Assembly: GCA_024277485.1 (NCBI GenBank)
Contig: JAJRVA010000078.1
Location: 1 to 10,161, forward strand
From: Deltaproteobacteria bacterium
GTDB lineage: Bacteria; Desulfobacterota; Desulfobulbia; Desulfobulbales; Desulfobulbaceae
Length of the DNA stretch: 10,161 nucleotides
Reading direction: 5' to 3'
Numbering within the stretch: position 1 is the stretch's first letter; each line of letters opens with the position of its first letter. The notes under the pieces are model-generated. The model saw nothing but the letters and a program-made list of their open reading frames with translations. It was not told the origin of the DNA and made no database searches. The position numbers were made by a program, and so were the translations under genes. Positions 1 through 5,725 of the stretch are shown piece by piece.

Positions 1-300
1 AGAAGCGGTGTGTTCTACGTTATGCCGAAGCTGAATATAACCCCGCTGGCCGGGCTCTTCCGGGCCAATGTACTGGCCATGCTCAATGAGGAAGGGTTGA
101 TTGATGATGCCTTTGTCGCCATGATTATGAAATGGCGCCATACTTCCGGTTTCAGTGTGGACAATTCCGTGAATATTGCCAGGGATGACGACAAAGGGAT
201 CACCAACCTGGCCCAGTATATTATCCGCAGCCCTTTTTCCACCAAAAAGAGTAACTATTCAGGTAGGTGCTGGAATCTTGCACGACCACCAGCTGTGTGA
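1..300 (+). pseudogene. IS91-family transposase, 3'-truncated remnant (also cut by window edge)
   Basis: The frame is open from base 1, so the gene begins outside the window. The visible part carries stretches typical of IS91-type (Y2 HUH) transposases: MPKLNITPLAGLFR near the start, then NEEGLIDDAF, MKWRHTSGFSV and ARDDDKG, ending in LAQYIIRSPFS (about residues 4-82 of the visible part). In intact members this block is followed by a basic region and further C-terminal sequence. Here the resemblance stops around base 258, after FSTKKSNY, and 14 unrelated codons lead to a TGA at 298-300. The element therefore looks broken by a frameshift or a junction. The +1 frame is open from about base 258 to a TGA at 347-349 (ending LKIGCN), but I do not recognise it. 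Family assignment rests on recalled conserved text; a second catalytic tyrosine region is not visible, so this copy is almost surely inactive. Confidence 0.75.
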
Positions 301-403
301 CACCGCCTATGTGAGAAGGCCTGATCGCCTGAAGATTGGGTGCAACTGAACACTTACTTTTTTACTTTTATTTTTCAGATGGAATGCCCTGACAGACAAC
401 TGT

Positions 404-1873
404 TCATGGAGCAGCTTGCGGCGGCCTATTGATCCTGCCCTGGTCGGCAAGCAGCCGATAAGCGATATAGTATTTGTAGATATTACTCACATACTGCACG
501 GTTTCCCTGCCGATCTGCCGGGCCGCGATCACCTCGACATTGTCAAACCAGATATCCGAGTCATAGCCGTCCGCCCGCGCCTCCTGCCGGAGTTTCGCGA
601 TTCTTGCCGGTCCAGCATTGTAGGAGGCCAGGGCAAAGAGCACCTTGTCCGCGTCTGTCATGTTCTGATCGGCAAAATAGCGATCCACCATGAACCGCAG
701 GTATTTCGTACCCGCATGGATATTGTTCTCCATCTTGCGGATATCAGGGATGTTGACATTTTTATCCCGGGCCGTAGTCGGCAAAACCTGCATGACACCG
801 ATGGCACCGACCCGGCTCACCTTGGCCTGGTCCAGTCCCGACTCCTGGTAGGCCAACGCCGCCAGCATCAGCCAGTCAAACCTGTACTGCTTGCCGTATT
901 TACGAAAAAACTCCACGGCCCTGCGAAAGCGTTCCATATCCTCCTGCTGGTACGCCTTGCGGATGTAACCGGTATTCTGGAGATAACGCTTGAACAGGAT
1001 ATTCCCCATAAGGGTCCCCTTTTTATGGCCCTTGACAAAGGCATTGACCCTGTCGCGCAGCTTTGGACAGTTCTTTCGGATGGCCCAGGCTATTCGGCCA
1101 CCGCTGTGTATCCTGATATCTTCATACACCCGGATCTCAGGAAATATTTTTGCCCAAAACTCGGCCTTGTGGCTGTCCACCACCACCCGCGGCAGGACCC
1201 CGGCATTGACCATCTCCAGCAGATCCTCGTCTTCCAGGTGTTCCTCAACGGCCACGATCCGGATTTCTTTTTTACCGGTACGGCGCAGTTCCCTGTTGAG
1301 GTCGGTCAGGTGTTCAAAATAACTGCTTGATTTCCTCACATAGACCTCTTGCCCCAGCAGGTCGTCCAAGGTATGCAGCTTTGGTAGCCCGCTGCCGCTG
1401 ACAACGATTTCATTGATTCCTGTGATCACGGGCTCTGAAAAATCGACCAGCTTTTTCCGTTCTTCGGTAATGGTCAGGTTCCCCGCGGCAATGTCCCCCC
1501 ATCCTGCCAGCAGACGGGGTATCAGCTGATCCCGAGCCGTGGGGATGATGACAACATGAATCTTCAGATGCTTTTTGGCAGGCTTCTCCCTGTTGTTGAT
1601 CTCCTTTTCAAACTCCCTGATCAGGTCATGGGTGATTCCCCGGGCCGTGGCACCGTCGAGAAAGTAAAATGTTTTACTGTAAGGAACCAGGGCACGGATA
1701 ACCCTGGCCTTGACCATCTGGTCATAATCTCCGGAAAACTGCTCATTGACGAAAAAATCATCCTGGGCCTCCAGGAGGGCTGCACCGGCGCTGCCCGTGC
1801 AACCAAGGGAAAGAAAAACAAAGAACCCCAGAACCACCTGGCCAATACCGATAATCTTGATATCTCGTATCAT
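404..1873 (-). CDS. mltF: MltF-type membrane-bound lytic murein transglycosylase (solute-binding domain + SLT domain)
   Basis: Cleaves the MurNAc-GlcNAc bond of peptidoglycan with formation of 1,6-anhydro-MurNAc, in the periplasm. The 489-residue protein (E. coli MltF is about 518) starts with a hydrophobic export signal (residues 6-24) ending in LSLGC, a poor lipobox, so C25 may or may not be lipidated. Residues about 55-295 form a periplasmic binding protein family 3 domain (for example LLAGWGDIAAGNLTITEERK, DFSEPV). Residues about 318-480 form the SLT domain: catalytic Glu344 in AYQESG, GVMQ at 359-362 and SYNAGP at 417-422. The ATG at 1873 is chosen because the signal peptide begins there; no strong Shine-Dalgarno precedes it, and the frame stays open 67 codons further upstream to 2074 with no recognisable protein character. 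It is separated from qmoC by about 270 bases, so probably transcribed on its own or by readthrough. Family assignment is firm; the start is less sure. Confidence 0.9.
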   Translation of the reverse strand: MIRDIKIIGIGQVVLGFFVFLSLGCTGSAGAALLEAQDDFFVNEQFSGDYDQMVKARVIRALVPYSKTFYFLDGATARGITHDLIREFEKEINNREKPAKKHLKIHVVIIPTARDQLIPRLLAGWGDIAAGNLTITEERKKLVDFSEPVITGINEIVVSGSGLPKLHTLDDLLGQEVYVRKSSSYFEHLTDLNRELRRTGKKEIRIVAVEEHLEDEDLLEMVNAGVLPRVVVDSHKAEFWAKIFPEIRVYEDIRIHSGGRIAWAIRKNCPKLRDRVNAFVKGHKKGTLMGNILFKRYLQNTGYIRKAYQQEDMERFRRAVEFFRKYGKQYRFDWLMLAALAYQESGLDQAKVSRVGAIGVMQVLPTTARDKNVNIPDIRKMENNIHAGTKYLRFMVDRYFADQNMTDADKVLFALASYNAGPARIAKLRQEARADGYDSDIWFDNVEVIAARQIGRETVQYVSNIYKYYIAYRLLADQGRINRPPQAAP

Positions 1874-2141
1874 ATTATATACAGAATAAAGTAGTTCCAG
1901 GAAGGGCTGCCACAGATAACGATGATCGGTGTACCAAGCAACCTGCTGACACCGTCGACGATGAGCAGAACCCCGAAACCGATCCGCAGCGTCATCAGCA
2001 GCCTGTTTCCCCATTTGAAACAGTTCAATCATGGTCTGATAAAAAATTTTTACAACGCCTGCTTCGCACGCCATTGACGGGTTTGGTCGGTTTTTCCCGG
2101 TCCATTTCTTTTATTTCGAGCCGTTGATGCTAGCCGTCATC

Positions 2142-3320
2142 CTACAGAGAATCCCGGTACCGTTCAAAGACCATTGCCGTTGTTCGGTAGACCAGGTGAG
2201 CGAATTTCGTATAGGGCATGTACAGAAACAGCATCATGACCGAGACTAAATGGAGATAGTAGGTTCCATATCCCAAGCCGGCAAATCCGACCAGGCGAAA
2301 TACTTCCGCAACAAGACCGGTCACGCCGACCGCCATGATTAACCAGAGCAGAAACCAGTCATAAAAGGTTGCCGAGGCCTGACCTTCGGCCTCCAGTTTT
2401 TTCCGGTTGGACCAGAGAACAGCGGTGCCTATAATCATGCCCACGGCAGCCACATTGGCCAGCATCTTCACCGGATTCATCATGGACAGGGGGCCATGCA
2501 TTTCAGGAATAAAAAAACCAAGCACATCCTGGGTAAACAGTGAATAGCCCGTGACAAAGGTCAAGGCAAGGAAAGCCCACATCAAGGGCCGGTGGCCGGT
2601 AAGCCGGTCTTTATTGACCGTACACTTTTTAAACCGTTCATGGGTGACAACTTCCACCAGAGCCGGTTTGACAAAATCATTGAAAAACTGCAGTGCAGAG
2701 GTCCGGATTCGGGTATCTGCAATTCCGGACCGGGCAGCCATTGCCTTCCACATGGCCGTCACCCCCTTGTACGTCGCCCAGGTGGCACAGGCTGCCGAAG
2801 GCAGGATAAAAAGCCAGATAAAGAAAATATTTTTACTCAACAAACGAAAATCCCAGTGGCCGAAAAACTGGGTATATCCAATGGTTGCAAAATGTTCCAG
2901 ATCAGGCACATGCATGCCGCCGGAGATCAGCCAGAGTAACGCGATAACCAGTGCCGGAAACCCGATCCGGATCCAGAGATTCTTTGCCGAGGCAGCCAGC
3001 CCGGCAAGTGGAGCCGGCCAGCCAAAATACTTATAGGAGGCCGCCCGAATGGCACCAAGGGTATCCCCCGGTTTTGCCCCCCTGGGACAGTAGGCCGTAC
3101 AGTCACCGCACTGGTGACAGAGAAACACACTGGGATCGCCGATCAACTTTTCTTTCTGGCCCCACTGGGCCAGAATCATCTGCCTGCGCGGGAAGGGATT
3201 TTCATCCGAGGAAAGCGGACAGACCACGGAACAGGTCGCACACTGGTAACATTTTTTCAGTGTATCGCCTCCTGCGGCCTTCATTTCTCTGATAAAAGCA
3301 AAATCCGGATTAACTGCCAT
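2142..3320 (-). CDS. qmoC: QmoC, quinone-interacting membrane-bound oxidoreductase subunit C (HdrC/HdrE-like)
   Basis: QmoC is the membrane subunit of QmoABC, which moves electrons between menaquinone and APS reductase (AprAB) in dissimilatory sulfate reduction. The 392-residue protein has an HdrC-like N-terminus with two [4Fe-4S] sites, CYQCATCSVVCP (C24, C27, C30, C34) and CHQCGDCTAYCP (C68, C71, C74, C78), followed by GAKPGD. From about residue 100 on it is an HdrE-like cytochrome b part with about six membrane segments, ending in the family-like MPYTKFAHLVYRT. The ATG at 3320 is chosen because MAVNPDFAFI matches the usual QmoC start and AAGGAG lies 9 bases upstream; the frame stays open to 3392 but nothing supports the extra 24 codons. 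In most sulfate reducers qmoC follows qmoA and qmoB. Here the upstream neighbour is a GAP-family membrane gene and no flavoprotein subunit is visible, so this is an orphan or displaced copy. Identity is firm; function in a complete Qmo complex depends on qmoAB elsewhere. Confidence 0.93.
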   Translation of the reverse strand: MAVNPDFAFIREMKAAGGDTLKKCYQCATCSVVCPLSSDENPFPRRQMILAQWGQKEKLIGDPSVFLCHQCGDCTAYCPRGAKPGDTLGAIRAASYKYFGWPAPLAGLAASAKNLWIRIGFPALVIALLWLISGGMHVPDLEHFATIGYTQFFGHWDFRLLSKNIFFIWLFILPSAACATWATYKGVTAMWKAMAARSGIADTRIRTSALQFFNDFVKPALVEVVTHERFKKCTVNKDRLTGHRPLMWAFLALTFVTGYSLFTQDVLGFFIPEMHGPLSMMNPVKMLANVAAVGMIIGTAVLWSNRKKLEAEGQASATFYDWFLLWLIMAVGVTGLVAEVFRLVGFAGLGYGTYYLHLVSVMMLFLYMPYTKFAHLVYRTTAMVFERYRDSL

Positions 3321-3329
3321 GGTGATTGT

Positions 3330-3335
3330 CTCCTT
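3330..3335 (-). promoter_or_regulatory. qmoC ribosome binding site
   Basis: On the minus strand this reads AAGGAG, 9 bases before the ATG at 3320. It supports that start over the longer open frame to 3392. Its first two A residues are also the end of the palindrome arm described next, so a hairpin there could limit ribosome access. Confidence 0.75.
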
Positions 3336-3353
3336 TTGCCTGTCCAGGCAAAA
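3334..3353. repeat. 20-base palindrome abutting the qmoC ribosome binding site
   Basis: Plus strand: arm TTTTGCCTG (3334-3342), two-base centre, arm CAGGCAAAA (3345-3353). The nine-base arms are perfect reverse complements. As RNA a two-base loop is too tight, so a 7-pair stem with a 6-base loop is more likely; as DNA it has the form of a dimeric repressor site. It ends inside the Shine-Dalgarno sequence of qmoC. Symmetry and position are seen directly; a regulatory role is inferred. No T-run follows, so it is not a terminator. Confidence 0.55.
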
Positions 3354-3671
3354 ATATTTAAAATTTGGTGTGTAAACCGGCAGGGCCGGCACAGAGCAGC
3401 CAGCCGCGAGGGACTGTCAAAGTGGGTCCATTCCCATGCAACCGACTGTTTCTGATGACGATTTTCTACTACATATTACTCTTTTTTTGTACCGGAAACT
3501 GTAATGCAACGTACTGATTTTAAAAAATTTACTGTTCGCCAGCTTTACAGTAGAAACAACCACGTTCATGGAGTACTGCTGTCCAGCCATTTCTGATGCG
3601 GTGTCCCGGTAACGGGTTGGACATCGACACGGCACTATGGCCACCGTGAGGCAACAATTTGGAGTAATTTT
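3354..3671. other. Non-coding stretch between the GAP-family gene and qmoC
   Basis: I see no supported gene here. The short frames on either strand show no recognisable motif and no fitting ribosome site. A weak inverted repeat lies at 3628-3648 (CACGG / CCGTG arms, extendable by G-U pairs) just after the end of the upstream gene, but without a T-run, so it is not a standard terminator. On the minus strand a TTGACA occurs at 3419-3414, yet no good -10 box follows at 16-18 bases. The stretch is AT-rich around 3460-3540, which suits a promoter region for qmoC, but I cannot name the boxes. Confidence 0.5.
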
Positions 3672-4391
3672 TTAACCAGGCGCGAGCAACGGCATTCCGA
3701 CAAACCAGCCAATGCCATCGGCAATCATGAGGAAACCCAGGCCGAGGAGTAGTGTGATCAGTATCCTGCGGCTCCAATGGACAATAAAATCATTCACCTT
3801 AGCCAGAACCGGCTCGAAAGAAGCTCCCAGCAACAGCCGGGAGAGGGGGATGGCGGCCAGGGGCAGAATATAGATCAGGTTGTAGAACAGCAAGGCCCAG
3901 AACATAGCGGTCAGTGAAAGATCCATTTTGAGAATCTGGGCCGCTGCCGCAAAATAAGGCAATGCTCCCCAGGCACCGGTGATATTCATCAGTACAGCGA
4001 TAATAAAAGCACTGACCGGCGAGACCCCCTGTCTTGTTTTTTCCTCTACCCCGGCACTGTCTTTTTCCTTTCCGCACCCGCACAGCCAAAAACCATAAAC
4101 GATCATGAGCACGCCGACAATAAGCTCCAGGATCAGTTCACCGAAATGGGGTTCCCGATTCCACCATGCCGTGAAATGAGCTGCCAGACTGTCAAACAGA
4201 GCGTCCAGGCCAAAGAGCAACAGAACCCCGATCAGGAAATAGCTCAGGAACATGCCTGCAAGAAACGAGAGCGAGGCCGCTGCTGGTCGTCGACTGCCCA
4301 GTGCGGAGAGCAGAGCAATCAGGGCAAGAGGCAGCACCGAGAGGCTGTCGATCAATGCAATGGGAGCTAAATAAGCGAGCAGGAGAGTCAT
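3672..4391 (-). CDS. GAP/SfLAP-type (LysE-like superfamily) six-helix membrane protein
   Basis: An integral inner-membrane protein of 239 residues with about six hydrophobic segments (roughly 3-30, 40-65, 86-104, 125-150, 158-188, 208-232). It has a short polar loop (105-122) after a CGCGK stretch between helices 3 and 4. The pattern of the second helix (SFLAGMFLSYFLIGVLLLFG) and the NITGAWGALPYFAAAAQIL block resemble proteins annotated as GAP family or Sap/sulfolipid-1-addressing protein, relatives of LysE and CcdA transporters. The ATG at 4391 is preceded by AGAGGA with suitable spacing. It begins 12 bases after the end of the relic frame upstream, so it may be the last gene of the AOR operon. 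The CcdA exporter family is an alternative, but the conserved cysteine pair of CcdA is not evident. Substrate unknown. Confidence 0.6.
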   Translation of the reverse strand: MTLLLAYLAPIALIDSLSVLPLALIALLSALGSRRPAAASLSFLAGMFLSYFLIGVLLLFGLDALFDSLAAHFTAWWNREPHFGELILELIVGVLMIVYGFWLCGCGKEKDSAGVEEKTRQGVSPVSAFIIAVLMNITGAWGALPYFAAAAQILKMDLSLTAMFWALLFYNLIYILPLAAIPLSRLLLGASFEPVLAKVNDFIVHWSRRILITLLLGLGFLMIADGIGWFVGMPLLAPG

Positions 4392-4403
4392 GGATTCAAT
4401 CCT

Positions 4404-4835
4404 CTAAAATGTCAACCTGCCTAAACCACAGGTACAGGATACCGACAATGATGTGGTGAATGGTTGTGATCTAAAGAAAAAACGGATCACGCACGATGGA
4501 GTCAGGATTTTTCCAGACTGGATTAATCCCGTAACGATGAGGAGCAATGATGCCAGGCCGATTACACCATGGGCCAGCCTTTGTTTGGCCTGGAACTTTC
4601 CATGATTACACTTATACATAAAGACATAACTCCTGACTCCGCCACCTGCAGGGATAAATTTCTGTCAGTTTGTATAGATACCGACACCGCCCTGGCATAG
4701 GGGCACATGCCTGGGGCAGACATCACGGCATTTGGCTCCACCGAAGCACTGTCCATGCTGGATGTACACCGGACCCTGACGCGTCTTGTGCCTCAGACTG
4801 AAAGGGCAGAGCCGAAAATCGGTGCCCGTAATCAT
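4404..4835 (-). pseudogene. Decayed ferredoxin-like / cytochrome b-like relic with internal stop
   Basis: From the ATG at 4835 one frame runs 56 codons, hits TGA at 4667-4665, then continues open in the same frame to TAG at 4404. The first part reads DFRLCPFSLRHKTRQGPVYI, then CFGGAKCRDVCPRHVP (C30, C36, C40) and GGVGIYTN, the pattern of a polyferredoxin in which a C-rich site is followed by a QxGVGIYL-like motif. After the stop comes GGGVRSYVFMYKCN, which resembles the next part of such proteins (GGGVMYKCNxC). The text then switches to AKQRLAHGVIGLASLLLIVTG, which looks like the first helix of a cytochrome b, and the end is low in sense. The simplest reading is a nonsense change plus an internal deletion joining two former genes. 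It begins 28 bases after the end of the exported protein gene, so it was once the next operon member. An alternative is a real 71-residue membrane peptide from the ATG at 4619, which has AGGAG 10 bases upstream. Confidence 0.6.
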
Positions 4836-4863
4836 TTGGTTTTTCCGCTACCGGATCGCCCCG

Positions 4864-5397
4864 TCACTGCCCCTCGGAAATCCTCAGGTCTCCGTCATAC
4901 AGGGGAATGGTATATTTTTTCACACCGTTGTCCACCACCACAGAATCCTGTTCATATCCCGGTCCGCCATCGGTCACGGTGTAGAGCAGGTTTTGGTCCA
5001 CGGTAAAGCTCATGGTCCTTCCGGACAGGGAAATATCCTCCACCGGAATCGACTGGCCCATGGGTTTTCCCGGAACCAGCTTGTACATGGTGTAGCCGGC
5101 CACGGTCTCGCCCGTGTCCGCATCCCTGAGACAACGGCGGATAGTACCTGATCCGGGCTGGTACCCCGGTTCACCTGGATTGCCGACCGGTGCAGTTATA
5201 TCAAAGAAAATCCACATTTGCACCTTGCTCATGGTGCCGTCCTTATTGTAGTCAAAATGGAGAAAATCCGAGTAGGCCACGGCCCCGGTCAGGGCAACCC
5301 TCTCCTCCCCGGCCGCTGCGTGGGCCACCGGCACGCAGAGAATCACGCCACATAGCAGGACACCGAGTATTTTCGAAAACCCGTTATACCAGATCAT
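4864..5397 (-). CDS. Small exported protein of unknown function, AOR operon member
   Basis: I do not recognise the family. The 177-residue product has a standard Sec signal peptide (basic start MIWYNGFSK, hydrophobic core to about 22, likely cleavage after VAHA around residue 27), so it should act in the periplasm. The mature part is soluble and rich in beta-type sequence, with one cysteine (RRCLRD) and a loop DYNKDGTMSKVQ that fits an EF-hand-like calcium loop at D1, N3, D5 and G6 but lacks the usual final acidic residue. The ATG at 5397 has GGAGG 7 bases upstream; the frame is open further to 5667 but that stretch is only the shadow of the overlapping upstream gene. Its start lies inside the 3' end of the 113-residue gene (14-base overlap), which argues for coupled translation. 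It may be an accessory or substrate-handling protein of the AOR system; that is inference only. Confidence 0.75.
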   Translation of the reverse strand: MIWYNGFSKILGVLLCGVILCVPVAHAAAGEERVALTGAVAYSDFLHFDYNKDGTMSKVQMWIFFDITAPVGNPGEPGYQPGSGTIRRCLRDADTGETVAGYTMYKLVPGKPMGQSIPVEDISLSGRTMSFTVDQNLLYTVTDGGPGYEQDSVVVDNGVKKYTIPLYDGDLRISEGQ

Positions 5398-5725
5398 GCC
5401 GCACCTCCCTTGCTTGGTCGACCCGCTCGCCGAGCAGGGTCCATACCTGTTTACAGGCCTCGATCTGGCTGGAGCACTCGCAAACCAGCAGCCGGATATC
5501 CGAGGCGGTTTGCGTATCCCCGATGTGGTGTTCGACCCAGTCGGCCATGCTCTCCAGGTTAATGCCTGGCAGAGAGCGCCGCGCAGGAGAGAGGAACCAG
5601 TACATCTCTTCCAGGCTGCGTATGGCCACCCGGCGCATGCCGCTGGGCATGACCATGCGTGCGGCAATAAACCGGTTTTCGAACGGGACTTCCTTTAGGA
5701 TCTTTTCTGCCAGTTCCCTGTTCAT
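5384..5725 (-). CDS. Small cytoplasmic CxC protein of unknown function, directly after the AOR gene
   Basis: A 113-residue soluble protein without signal peptide or membrane segment; I do not recognise the family. The N-terminal part is helical and basic (ELAEKILKEVPFENRFIAAR). A CxC followed by a third cysteine occurs at C82, C84 and C91 (VCECSSQIEAC), which could hold a metal or persulfide. The ATG at 5725 overlaps the last four bases of the AOR gene (ATGA type) and has GGGAGG 7 bases upstream, so it is translationally coupled to the enzyme. Size and position suit an enzyme-specific maturation chaperone or small subunit; in the E. coli ydh operon the gene after ydhV is ydhW, also of unknown function, but it is about twice as long and I cannot claim homology. 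Confidence 0.75.
   Translation of the reverse strand: MNRELAEKILKEVPFENRFIAARMVMPSGMRRVAIRSLEEMYWFLSPARRSLPGINLESMADWVEHHIGDTQTASDIRLLVCECSSQIEACKQVWTLLGERVDQAREVRHDLV

Noticed and set aside
416..1330. A 304-codon open frame on the plus strand, antisense to the transglycosylase
   Set aside because: The minus strand has clear SLT catalytic motifs over the same bases; this frame has no motifs and no ribosome site I can support.
3414..3419. TTGACA on the minus strand as the -35 box of a qmoC promoter
   Set aside because: No acceptable -10 box follows at 16-18 bases; the downstream bases are GC-rich.
3529..3671. A minus-strand stretch ending ERGCFYCKAGEQ, just past the GAP-family gene
   Set aside because: The CxxC-like end looks inviting, but the frame begins inside the GAP-family gene, has no start of its own with a ribosome site, and matches no family I know.
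4665..4667. The TGA in the ferredoxin-like relic as a selenocysteine codon
   Set aside because: The position (after GVGIYTN) is not a catalytic cysteine site in such proteins, the following text is also degraded, and I see no convincing SECIS-like hairpin; decay explains it better.
5398..5667. A 90-codon upstream extension of the exported protein
   Set aside because: It overlaps the well-supported 113-residue gene in another frame, and the signal peptide with a strong ribosome site marks the real start at 5397.
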